From: Burkholderiales bacterium
GTDB taxonomy: Bacteria; Pseudomonadota; Gammaproteobacteria; Burkholderiales; SG8-41
Direction: 5' to 3'
DNA: 64,000 bases
Assembly: GCA_036262035.1 (NCBI GenBank)
Contig: DATAJS010000027.1
Coordinates: forward strand, 1-64,000
Shown piece by piece: positions 1 to 9,480 of the stretch; positions within the stretch are counted from its first letter, which is position 1, and every line of letters begins with the position of its first letter. Below the pieces are notes generated by a model. The model searched no databases, was not told where the DNA came from, and saw only the letters and a list, made by a program, of their open reading frames with translations. A program made the position numbers and the translations under genes.

Positions 1-2210
1 CCATGGGCGTGCCGGCGCCGTCTTTCTCCTGGACGATGTTCAGGCCGTCGTAGACGTACTGGGTGGTGGCGCCACCGACGGTCTTGCCGGTGCGTCGCCC
101 GAGGCCGTCATACGCGAAGCTCGCGTTGACCCCGCCGCTCAACCCCACGAGCTGGTTGCGCGCGTTCCAGACGTAAGTGCGCCCGCCCTCGCTCGCAAGG
201 TTGCCGTTGTCGTCGGTGAGCGCGACACCGTTCCAGCTCGCGAGCTGGTTGTTGGCGTTGTAGGTCGCCGTGGCGTCGTTCGCCGGCAGCCGCACCTGGG
301 CGAACGTGCCGCCCGGGGTCAGGCGCCGGCCGGCCGCGTCGTAGGTGTAGAAGAGCGTCCCGAGCAGCGTGCCGTCGGTTTTCTTGTAGTAAACGCTCGT
401 GACCTGACCGGCGTCGTCGTAGCCGTAGTCGATCGTCACCCCCGCGCCTGACGCGTTGGCGTACATCGTGCGCACGCGCCGCCCGGCCGCGTTATACGTA
501 AACCACACCCTTTGTACGACGTTGTTGTTGCTCGGCCCGGCCGCCTGCTCGATAAGCTTGAGCTGGTCCGCGGCGTCCCACGAGTAGGTGATGAGCGGCT
601 GGCCCGACACCTGCATCGTCTTGCGCCGGCCGCCGGCGTCATAGGTGTAGGTGACGACGCCCTGGGCGGTCGTTTCCTGGGTGAGCCGGTCGAGGTCGTC
701 GTAGTCGCGGGTGATGGTGCCGTTGACCGAGTCGACGATCTGCCGGAGCCGGTCGCCCTTGTCCCACGTATAGGCGATGGTGCTGGTGAACGCGTTCGGC
801 GCGGCTGGCAAAGCGCCGAAGCCGCGCAGCGCGATCCGACCGAGAGCATCGTAATTCGCACCGTTGACCTGGCCCTTGCGCTCGCGGTGACGAGAGATTT
901 TTCCGCCCGGCTCGTAGTAGAGAAATTCCGTCTTGCCCAAAGGATTGCTGCGCGTTCCCGGCCGGTTGTTCACGCCGTCGGGGACGTAGCTCGTGACCTG
1001 CGACTTCCGGTCGTAGAAGCCGCGCACGTTGCCAGACGCATCGTAGGACCAGCCGATGGCGCCGCCCAGGGCATCCGTGACCGTACTCAGACGATCGAGG
1101 ACATCGTAGGTCGCGGTCGTAACACGCCCCATCGGATCGCGAATGCCGGTTAGCCGCCCTCGTGAGTCGTAGTTCAGTGTCGTCGTACGGGAAAGCGCGT
1201 CGGTAAAGCTCGTGAGATCCGTTCCGGTGTAGCCGATTGTCGCGACGGTTACGTTCAGTGCATTCTTGACGGTCGACAGCCGCCCAGCCGTGTCATAGGT
1301 CAGCGTCGTCGTATGGTCGAGCGCATCGCGGACCTCGGTGAGATTGCCACGCACGTCGTACGTGTAGTTCGTCACGTTTCCGTTTGGGTCGGTGTTCGTG
1401 AGCGGATTGCTGAATACCGGATCGTACGTTGCCGACGCGATCACGGGCGTAGCGGTATTCGCGAGGCGCTTCACCTGAGTGACGTTGCCGAGACTGTCGT
1501 AGCTTATGTCAGTCTGTCGCAGGAGAGGATCGGTGACGGACGTTACGCGGCCAGTCGTGGGATCGCGCGCAATCGTCGTTACCTGCTCGACCGCGGTAGT
1601 GGCCGCGAACGTGTCCTTGACGACGCGACCGTTTGCATCGAACTCGGCGATGCGCTTGCTCCCGCGACGATCGGTGAGCTCGGTTTTCGTCACCACGCCG
1701 TTCACGGTCGTGTAAACGAATGTGAACGTGCTCGCATCGGCGAGCGTCTGCTTCCATACGCGGCCGTCCGTGTCGAACTGGTTGGTGAGTATGGTGTTGT
1801 TGCGCTCGTCCTTGATCGAGGAGACACGGTTGTTGGTCGTGTCCCAGACGTAGGTGCGCACCTTACCGTCGGCGTTCGTTATAGTTGCTAATCTATCCGA
1901 GGTATCGTAAGCGTAGGTCACGGTGCGGCCCGTGTTGTCTGTCGCCTGCGAGATGCGGCTTCGCCCATCGTAGGAGAGATTGATGTAGCGCCCCGTGGGC
2001 CCGACGATTCGGCTGATGTAGTCCGAGAAGCCGCCGCCACGTACCAGCGTCACCCGATTACCGTTCCGATCTTCGGTCCACATCAAGCGGCCTGGCGTGG
2101 CCGCGAAGCCCCACTTCCGGCCGTCTCTGAAGTACAGAATGAAGCTGCACAAGTTCGGGGAGTCAGGATTAGCCGTGTAGTGCAGAACAGCTTGGTAAAA
2201 CTCGCTTGGG
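1..2210 (-). CDS. RHS/YD-repeat protein, partial (3' end outside window, 5' end interrupted)
   Basis: One minus-strand frame stays open from the left edge to about 2210 and reads as dense YD repeats (YDGLGRR, YDAGGRR and similar, spaced roughly 20-25 residues), the beta-strand cage of RHS polymorphic toxins. Near 2080-2150 it reads FRDGRKWGF then TEDRNGNRV, typical of the start of an RHS core. At the left edge it reads YVYDGLNIVQ, typical of the core's end, so the variable toxin tip should lie just outside the window. No convincing start codon or secretion/N-terminal domain precedes it. Upstream of 2210 the frame merely runs antisense through a glycosyltransferase gene to a TAG at 2387-2389. 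It is probably a 5'-truncated or rearranged RHS gene. Confidence is high for the family and low for function. Confidence 0.8.
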
Positions 2211-2222
2211 CTTTCTGTGTGG

Positions 2223-3098
2223 ATGAAGTCGCTGCTCGCCGCGCGTTTGATCCCCGAACCGGAGACGGCGGTGCTCGGCGAGATGGAGCGGCCGACACGA
2301 ACAGTCGCGCTCTCCGCGGCTCCATTGATCAGCTGCCTAATGGTCACGGGCGATCGGTTCGGCCACTTCAAACATAGCGTCGGCTGCTACCTTCGTCAGA
2401 CCTACCCCCACAAGGAGCTCGTCATCGTGACCGATGAGCTGTCCCCGATTGCCGCGATCCGCGAGCACGTCGCCAAGTTGGGCCATGACGACGTCCGCGT
2501 CGTCCACGTCAACGGGCGGAACAAGCTTGGCAGGCTGCGCAACCGATCGTTGGCCGAGGCGCGCGGCGACGTATTCTGCCAGTGGGACGATGACGATAGC
2601 AGCCATCCGGACCGGCTCGCGGTGCAGCTTGAGGCGATGCGGCAGGACGATTCGACCGCGTGCTGTCTGCAGGATCACTTCCACTATTTCCAGACCACCG
2701 GCGAGGTCTACTGGACGGACTGGGATGAGGTCGTCTACAAGGGCCATCCCGGGACCCTGATGCATGTGCGCGCGGTAGAACGTGAGCCGACGTACCCCGA
2801 GATCGGGATGAACGCCCAGCGTGGGGAGGATCTTGTGTTCTACCTTCGGCTCTTCCGGCGGCTAACATTGATTCGCAACATGCCTTACCTGTTCGCCTAC
2901 ACGTTCCACGGCGGCAACACTTGGGCCGAGCAGCACCACCGCGAGATCGCGTCACGCGCGGTCGCGGCGGCCGAGATCATGCCGCGCCAGAAGACATTCA
3001 CGCGGGAGATTCAGCGGCGCGGCCTCGCCGGTCCCTTTCGGTTCATGGGTCCAGATGGCCACGCATTCACCGTGGCGGCTAGACCCGTCTCGATTTGA
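2223..3098 (+). CDS. GT2-like glycosyltransferase lodged between RHS pieces
   Basis: The product has about 291 residues. It starts its fold with PLISCLMVTGDRF and YLRQTYPHKELVIV, the usual beta-strand/helix entry of GT-A family 2 enzymes. An acidic metal/nucleotide-sugar motif follows in CQWDDDDSSHPDR, and a later RGEDLVFYLRL resembles the catalytic ED region. No signal peptide or membrane segment is visible, so a cytoplasmic enzyme acting on a nucleotide sugar is likely; the acceptor is unknown. The start at ATG 2223 is tentative, and ATG 2283 (MERPTRTV) fits a shorter N-terminus equally well. RHS coding sequence on the opposite strand flanks it on both sides, so it looks inserted into, or recombined with, an RHS locus. 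Confidence 0.75.
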   Translation: MKSLLAARLIPEPETAVLGEMERPTRTVALSAAPLISCLMVTGDRFGHFKHSVGCYLRQTYPHKELVIVTDELSPIAAIREHVAKLGHDDVRVVHVNGRNKLGRLRNRSLAEARGDVFCQWDDDDSSHPDRLAVQLEAMRQDDSTACCLQDHFHYFQTTGEVYWTDWDEVVYKGHPGTLMHVRAVEREPTYPEIGMNAQRGEDLVFYLRLFRRLTLIRNMPYLFAYTFHGGNTWAEQHHREIASRAVAAAEIMPRQKTFTREIQRRGLAGPFRFMGPDGHAFTVAARPVSI

Positions 3099-3529
3099 TC
3101 GGAGCGCCGACAAGAACAACTGCACGCTATGGCTGAGCGCTTGCGTAACCGACGGTCGCGCAGCAACAACTTCCCGCCCGGAAGGGTAGTAGAGCCGCTG
3201 CAGGCGTCCGAAGCTGTCGTACCCCTGCTCGAGCGCGAGCATGCGCGTTCCCGTAACGCGACGAAGCACGGCGGTCGCGGTCGTTGAAAGCATCTCGCAT
3301 CGCTTTTCCAGCGAGACGTGGGAGGGAACGACGCCGCTTCGCGGCACTCACCGTCATTTCACGCTGCCGCGGCGGCGACGAAGATGGGGGTGTTACGAGC
3401 TCACTCTTACGAGAAGAGAGGTTACCTGCTCGATCACCCCGACAGCGCCAATACATTGGCGTAGACGGATCGACGCAAGGAATCTCTTGACATTCTTCAA
3501 GACTCGGCTTCGCCGCGCGCGTCACGTAG
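3099..3529. other. Gene-poor scar region
   Basis: No intact gene is visible. 3126-3266 is an RHS remnant (separate entry). The rest, 3267-3529, shows no recognisable protein, repeat or RNA in either orientation and looks like decayed accessory DNA between the glycosyltransferase gene and the comM tail. Confidence 0.5.
3126..3266 (-). pseudogene. RHS/YD-repeat remnant
   Basis: The minus strand reads TGTRMLALEQGYDSFGRLQR followed by LYYPSGREVV, a clear RHS YD repeat of the type found inside the core. Outside about 45 residues the similarity stops on both sides, at the end of the glycosyltransferase gene on one side and in unrecognised sequence on the other. It is the same strand as the large RHS frame at 1-2210, so it is either the other side of an interrupted RHS gene or the leftover of a second RHS copy. 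Confidence 0.65.
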
Positions 3530-3715
3530 TCAGTTCTGGGCTCGGTCCAATCGCCGATACTGGCTCGCTTCGGCGACTTGGATCGCGCCGACCTTCACTT
3601 GATCTGCGAGATCGGCAATCGTACGCACGACCTTGAGCGTACGGTGATAGCCGCGACCGGACAGCGCGAGCTTCGCGATCGCCTTGTTCGCCAGCGCCGC
3701 GCCTGCGTCTTCCAA
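3530..3715 (-). pseudogene. Detached C-terminal tail of a second comM/yifB
   Basis: About 60 residues end in a normal stop and contain LALSGRGYHRTLKVVRTIAD and QYRRLDR. This matches the extreme C-terminus of the Mg-chelatase-like ATPase ComM/YifB. The intact copy at 4385-5884 ends with LALSARGYHRAVKLARTIAD and QYRRFER, so the two tails align over their whole length with roughly half the residues identical. The fragment has no ATPase part and directly abuts a MauG remnant at 3721. The divergence argues against a recent local duplication and for a tail brought in with, or left by, mobile DNA. Both copies point the same way. Confidence 0.8.
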
Positions 3716-3720
3716 GTCGC

Positions 3721-4334
3721 AAGGTTGCTTCGCAGGAAATCGACACGATCCACATTGGCCGGGCGCTTGCCGCCTTCGAACGCACGCTCATCGCCGGCAA
3801 TTCCGCGTTCGACCGCTACTACTACAAGGGAGAACGAGCCGCGCTGAATGCCAGCGCGGCACGCGGCCTAGCGGTTTTCAAAGGGACGGGACGATGCATC
3901 ACCTGTCACGAGATCGGCGCAAGGTACGCACTCTTCACCGATCAGGCGTTTCATCGCCTCAGCGTCGGCTCATCGGCCATTGCGACGCGACTGCCGGAAC
4001 TCACCCGCACGCTCGTTGAAGGCCGGGCAAGGGGCGCGTCCATAGATCAGCTCGTATTGAACGAGCCCGCACTCGCTGAGCTTGGACGGTTCGTCGTGAC
4101 TCTTGATCCACGAGACATTGGGAAATTCCGGACGCCTTCTCTTCGCAACGTCGCGCTGACCGCGCCATACATGCACGATGGGAGCGTAGCCACGCTGGAA
4201 GACGCGGTCGATCTCGAGATTTACTATCGTGGAGCAGAGCTCGGGCGTCCGCTGATCCTTAACTGGAAGAACGCCAGGATCTCGCGGAATTCATGGGAAA
4301 CCTCACGAGCCTGCAACCGTCCAAACGGCGCTGA
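3721..4334 (+). pseudogene. Di-haem cytochrome c peroxidase (MauG/CcpA type), 5'-truncated and frameshifted
   Basis: The plus strand reads GRALAAFERTLIAGNSAFDR, then CITCH (haem-binding CxxCH at 3895-3909), then KFRTPSLRNVALTAPYMHDG and YYRGAELGRPLIL, which is the C-terminal half of MauG/CcpA-type peroxidases. The N-terminal half with the first haem site is missing, cut at the border with the comM tail. Near 4261-4266 the frame shifts: the conserved ending (EERQDLAEFMGNLTSLQP) continues in another frame and stops at 4332-4334, consistent with loss of one base. With one haem missing and a broken end it should be inactive. Confidence 0.8.
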
Positions 4335-4384
4335 GCCCGGAACATTCGCCGCTCAAAGCGCCGATTCGACGACGGTTCCTAGAT

Positions 4385-5884
4385 TCAGCGCGGCCGCTCG
4401 AACCTGCGATACTGAACGGCCTCGGCCGCGTGCGCGGCGGCGATCGTATCCGCGCCCGCGAGATCCGCGATCGTACGTGCGAGCTTGACCGCACGATGGT
4501 AGCCGCGCGCCGACAGCGCGAGCCGCTGGATTGCCTTGCGGAGCAATGCGACTGCGCCGTCTTCCAGCGCGCAGTGCTCGTCTAGCTCGGCCAGCGTGAG
4601 CTTCGCGTTCGCCTTGCCCTGCCGCTCGAGCATGCGCGTGCGTGCGCGCTCGACGCGTTCGCGGATGGCGCTCGACGGCTCGCCCTCCCGCGCACTCAAA
4701 ACGTCCTCCGCGCGCATCGCCGGCACTTCGATCTGGATGTCGATGCGCTCGAGCAGCGGGCCTGAGATTTTGCTGCGGTAGCGCTGGACCTGATCGGGTG
4801 TGCACGTGCACCGCGATGAAAAATGTCCCAGGTAGCCACACGGACACGGATTCATCGCCGCGACGAGCTGGAACTCCGCGGGGAACTCCACCTGCCGCGC
4901 CGCGCGCGAGACGCACACGCGCCCCGATTCGAGCGGCTCGCGCAGCACTTCGAGCACCCGGCGCTCGAACTCGGGCAGCTCGTCCAGGAACAGCACGCCG
5001 TGCATGGCCATCGAGATCTCGCCGGGGCGCGGATCGCTGCCGCCGCCGACGAGCGCGACCGCGGACGCGGTGTGGTGCGGCGCGCGATATGGCCGCTGCC
5101 GCCAGCGCTCGGCGCGAAAACCGCTCGACCCGAGCGACTGTACGACGGCGGACTCCAGCGCTTCGCGCTCGCTCATCGGCGGCAGTATGCCGGCGAGGCG
5201 CGAAGCGAGCATGGTCTTGCCGGTGCCGGGAGGACCGACCATCAGTACGCTGTGCGACCCCGCGGCCGCGATCTCCAGCGCGCGCTTGGCGTGAGGCTGC
5301 GAGCGCACGTCCTGCATGTCGGCATGGTCGCACGCGCTCACGAGCGGCTTCATGGCGTGCGGCGCGAGACGCTCCGAGCCCAGCAGATGCGCGCAGACTT
5401 CGAGGAGGTTCCGCGCGGGGTGCACGACCGCGCCTTCGACGAGCGCGGCTTCGGGCGCGTTCTCCGCCGGCACGACGAACGCCCGTCCCGCTTCGCGCGC
5501 GCCGATCGACATCGCGAGCGCGCCGCGCACCGCCCTCAGGTGTCCGGCCAGCGCGAGCTCGCCGACGAACTCGTAGCGGTCGAGCGCTTCGCCGGGGAGC
5601 TGTCCCGTCGCGACCAGGATGCCCAGGGCGATCGGCAGGTCGAAGCGCCCGGATTCCTTCGGCAGGTCGGCCGGCGCGAGATTCACCGTGACGTGCCGCA
5701 CCGGGAATTCGAACCGAGCGTTCTGGAGCGCCGCGCGCACGCGGTCGCGCGCTTCCTTCACCTCCGCTTCGGGCAGCCCGACGATGGTGAAGCTCGGCAG
5801 CCCGTTGGCGAGATGCACCTCCACCGTGACCGGGGGAGCGCGCATGCCTTCGAGGGCGCGGCTGTGCAGCACGGCGAGCGCCAC
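4385..5884 (-). CDS. comM: Mg-chelatase-like AAA+ ATPase ComM/YifB
   Basis: This is the 499-residue full-length family member. The N-terminal ~180 residues form the ChlI-type domain (GLPEAEVKEARDRVRAAL). The AAA+ core has Walker A GPPGTGKT at about residues 217-224 and Walker B VLFLDELPEF, followed by the family's cysteine motif CPCGYLG. The C-terminal lid ends with the GYHR motif. In competent bacteria ComM is a hexameric helicase that promotes branch migration during natural transformation. The gene is also a recurrent insertion site for genomic islands in other proteobacteria (family knowledge), which makes the scarred region at 1-4334 beside it notable. It is separated from ubiK by 72 nt and shares its direction, so they may be co-transcribed. 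Confidence 0.93.
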   Translation of the reverse strand: MALAVLHSRALEGMRAPPVTVEVHLANGLPSFTIVGLPEAEVKEARDRVRAALQNARFEFPVRHVTVNLAPADLPKESGRFDLPIALGILVATGQLPGEALDRYEFVGELALAGHLRAVRGALAMSIGAREAGRAFVVPAENAPEAALVEGAVVHPARNLLEVCAHLLGSERLAPHAMKPLVSACDHADMQDVRSQPHAKRALEIAAAGSHSVLMVGPPGTGKTMLASRLAGILPPMSEREALESAVVQSLGSSGFRAERWRQRPYRAPHHTASAVALVGGGSDPRPGEISMAMHGVLFLDELPEFERRVLEVLREPLESGRVCVSRAARQVEFPAEFQLVAAMNPCPCGYLGHFSSRCTCTPDQVQRYRSKISGPLLERIDIQIEVPAMRAEDVLSAREGEPSSAIRERVERARTRMLERQGKANAKLTLAELDEHCALEDGAVALLRKAIQRLALSARGYHRAVKLARTIADLAGADTIAAAHAAEAVQYRRFERPR

Positions 5885-5956
5885 GCGCGCCTCCGTTCGT
5901 TGTCGCTATGAGCGTTCAACGAACGGGACGCTCGAAGCGTCGCTAACGCCTGCGGT

Positions 5957-6223
5957 CTAGACCCCGGTTTGGCCCGGCGCCGCGTCGCGCGCGGCGAGCC
6001 TGGACTCGAGGGCTGCGACCTCCGCTTCGAGGCGGGTCAGCTGCTCGCGGGTTCGCAGCAGCACCTGACGCTGCACGTCGAACTCTTCCCGGGTGACGAG
6101 ATCGAGCCGCGTGAAGAGACTGCCCAGCATCGCCTTCAGGTTTTTTTCCAGGTCGGCCGCCGGGCTCGCGGCGAACACGTCACGGATGCGCTGGGTCACG
6201 TCGTTGAGGGTTTTTTGGTCCAT
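5957..6223 (-). CDS. ubiK: Ubiquinone biosynthesis accessory factor UbiK (BMFP family)
   Basis: This is an 88-residue protein starting MDQKTLNDVTQRIRDVF, with a C-terminal coiled coil (about residues 45-78, RTREQLTRLEAEVAALESRL). That is the exact build of the YqiC/BMFP family, now UbiK, which binds UbiJ and helps the aerobic ubiquinone-synthesis complex. The start is the ATG at 6221-6223; the longer frame upstream is not conserved in character. It is divergent from the torF-glnK-amt operon and upstream of comM in the same direction. Confidence 0.88.
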   Translation of the reverse strand: MDQKTLNDVTQRIRDVFAASPAADLEKNLKAMLGSLFTRLDLVTREEFDVQRQVLLRTREQLTRLEAEVAALESRLAARDAAPGQTGV

Positions 6224-6304
6224 GGCCGGCCGGGCTGAGCGTTTGGATAAGCGATTGTCCCACACGCCCTTTAGGTGGATCGCGCACTGCCCGCCCCCAT
6301 TCGG

Positions 6305-6340
6305 TGCACCGCTTCGGAGCCCGCGCTCCACGGCGGTGCG
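6305..6340 (+). promoter_or_regulatory. Two candidate NtrC binding sites
   Basis: The NtrC consensus is TGCACC-N5-GGTGCA. Site 1 is TGCACC-GCTTC-GGAGCC (6305-6321; 10 of 12 consensus positions). Site 2 is CGCTCC-ACGGC-GGTGCG (6324-6340; 9 of 12). The centres are 19 nt apart (about two helical turns) and lie some 65-100 nt upstream of the sigma-54 promoter at 6402, the usual enhancer geometry. Confidence 0.5.
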
Positions 6341-6401
6341 AAGACGCGGTCAGCTCGGCGTCCGAATGATGTAAGCATTTGGTTATACGCGTCTTTTTCT
6401 T

Positions 6402-6417
6402 TGGCACGGTCCGTGCT
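6402..6417 (+). promoter_or_regulatory. Sigma-54 promoter of torF-glnK-amt
   Basis: TGGCAC-GGTCC-GTGCT fits the -24/-12 consensus TGGCAC-N5-TTGCA, with GG and GC exactly 12 nt apart. Transcription would begin near 6428, giving a leader of about 40 nt before the ATG at 6469. The genes downstream are classic nitrogen-regulated targets. Confidence 0.75.
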
Positions 6418-6468
6418 GAACCCGCCGCCGCAGCTTTCCATCCAGACGTATCCAAGAAAGGGGACAAG

Positions 6469-7756
<1,288 letters not shown>

Positions 7757-7767
7757 GAGGGATACAC

Positions 7768-9288
7768 ATGAAGAGACTATTCGCCATCCTGGCGCTGCTC
7801 TGCACGTTCGTAGCCGGCGCGCTCCCGGCGTACGCGCAGGACAAGGCCGCCGACAAACCGGCAGCGACCGCGCCGGCCGCCCCCGCGGCTCCCGCTGCGG
7901 CTGCTGCCACCGCCGCACCGGCCGCCGCTACCGCGGCGCCGGCAGCCGCGCCGACGCCCAACAAGGGCGACGTCGCGTGGATGCTCGTGTGCACCGCGCT
8001 CGTCATCATGATGAGCATCCCGGCGCTCGCGCTGTTCTACGGCGGCATGGTGAGAGCGAAGAACATGCTCTCGGTGCTGATGCAGGTGTTCGTCACGTTC
8101 TCGCTGATCGTGGTGCTGTGGTGCGTCTACGGCTACAGCCTCGCGTTCACCGAAGGCAACTCGTTCATAGGCGGACTCGGACGATTGTTCCTGTCGGGCG
8201 TGTTCGACGCGACCAAAGGCGAGTTCGCCACGGCCGCGACCTTCAGCAAGGGCGTGGTGATTCCCGAGATCGTGTTCGTCGCGTTCCAGGCGACGTTCGC
8301 CGCGATCACCTGCTGCCTGATCGTCGGCGCGTTCGCCGAGCGCATGAAGTTCTCCGCCGTGCTGATCTTCATGGTGATCTGGTTCACCTTCTCGTACACC
8401 CCGATCGCGCACATGGTCTGGTTCTGGCCCGGCCCCGACGCCTACACCGGCGCCGACGTCGTCGACAAGCTGAACTCGACCGCCGGCATGATCTGGCAAT
8501 GGGGCGCGCTCGACTTCGCGGGCGGCACGGTGGTGCACATCAACGCGGGTGTGGCGGGCCTGGTCGGCGCCTACATGGTCGGCAAGCGGATCGGTTACGG
8601 CCGCGAAGCGATGACCCCGCACAACCTGCCGATGACCATGATCGGCGCCTCGCTCCTCTGGGTGGGCTGGTTCGGCTTCAACGCGGGCTCGGCGCTCGAA
8701 GCCGGCAACTCCGCGGCGCTCGCGTTCCTGAACACCTTCCTCGCGACGGCGTGCGCGGTGATGTCGTGGACGCTCGGCGAATGGATGGTCAAGGGCAAGC
8801 CCTCGATGCTCGGTGCGGCTTCGGGCGCGGTCGCAGGTCTCGTCGCGATCACCCCGGCGGCCGGTAACGTCGGCATCCCCGGCGCGTTCGTGATCGGCCT
8901 CGCCGCCGGCATCGTGTGCCTGTGGGGCGTCAACCAGTTGAAGCGTATGCTGGGGGCGGACGATTCGCTCGACGTGTTCGGCGTGCACGCGGTGGGCGGT
9001 ATCCTCGGCGCGCTGCTGACCGGCGTGTTCTGCTCGCCGGCGCTCGGCGGCCCGGGCTTCGTCTCCGACTGGGTCACCGCCAAGGTGACGACGGCGGCGG
9101 ACTATTCGATCGCCGCACAGGTGATCACGCAGGCCAAAGCGGTCGGCGTCACGGTGATCTGGACCGCGGTGGTGGCCTACGTGGCCTACCTGATCGCCAA
9201 CATGATCGTCGGCCTGCGGGTGACCGAAGAAGAGGAGCGCGAAGGCCTCGACGTGCGCAGCCACGGCGAGACGGCATACCATACGTAA
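7768..9288 (+). CDS. amtB: Ammonium transporter
   Basis: The product has 506 residues. A signal peptide (ALLCTFVAGALPAYAQ) is followed by an Ala/Pro-rich linker of about 40 residues and then the 11-helix Amt fold. Visible signatures are ALFYGGMVRAKNMLS, the first pore histidine in DFAGGTVVHINAG, and the second in DVFGVHAVGGILGALLTGVF. The Ala/Pro linker before the first helix is longer than in enteric AmtB. The GlnK-binding C-terminus (RVTEEEEREGLDVRSHGE) is intact, so regulation by the neighbouring P-II protein is expected. It is last gene of the sigma-54 operon and is followed by a strong terminator. Confidence 0.95.
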   Translation: MKRLFAILALLCTFVAGALPAYAQDKAADKPAATAPAAPAAPAAAAATAAPAAATAAPAAAPTPNKGDVAWMLVCTALVIMMSIPALALFYGGMVRAKNMLSVLMQVFVTFSLIVVLWCVYGYSLAFTEGNSFIGGLGRLFLSGVFDATKGEFATAATFSKGVVIPEIVFVAFQATFAAITCCLIVGAFAERMKFSAVLIFMVIWFTFSYTPIAHMVWFWPGPDAYTGADVVDKLNSTAGMIWQWGALDFAGGTVVHINAGVAGLVGAYMVGKRIGYGREAMTPHNLPMTMIGASLLWVGWFGFNAGSALEAGNSAALAFLNTFLATACAVMSWTLGEWMVKGKPSMLGAASGAVAGLVAITPAAGNVGIPGAFVIGLAAGIVCLWGVNQLKRMLGADDSLDVFGVHAVGGILGALLTGVFCSPALGGPGFVSDWVTAKVTTAADYSIAAQVITQAKAVGVTVIWTAVVAYVAYLIANMIVGLRVTEEEEREGLDVRSHGETAYHT

Positions 9289-9311
9289 TACAAAAGCGGG
9301 AAACAGGGGAA

Positions 9312-9339
9312 AAGCGGCGCCTCCGGGCGCCGCTTTTTT
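9312..9339 (+). terminator. Rho-independent terminator after amtB
   Basis: A perfect 10-bp stem (AAGCGGCGCC / GGCGCCGCTT) with a TCCG tetraloop is followed by a T6 run. It lies 24 nt after the amtB stop and closes the torF-glnK-amtB operon. Confidence 0.92.
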
Positions 9340-9357
9340 CGTTAAGGGCAGTGCGGG

Positions 9358-9404
9358 GTGAAGGAAAGGAGGTTCAAGGAGGGAAACCATCGGTTTTCCT
9401 CCCT
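9358..9404. repeat. Purine-rich inverted repeat between amtB and gshA
   Basis: GGAAAGGAGG-type units (left) are followed by a hairpin whose arms are 9376-9388 and 9392-9404 around a 3-nt loop, the right arm reading GGTTTTCCTCCCT. The design resembles the other intergenic inverted tandem elements of this window but is shorter. Confidence 0.5.
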
Positions 9405-9480
9405 GGCGTTGACCGGGAAGCCGGCGCCGCGCGGCTGCTTCGGGAGGCTACAATTGCCGATTCTCGTGTAGGACCTTCCG

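Noticed and set aside
4057-4488. A separate small gene starting at 4057
   Set aside because: It is the in-frame C-terminal part of the MauG remnant that begins near 3721; TTG at 4057 is internal.
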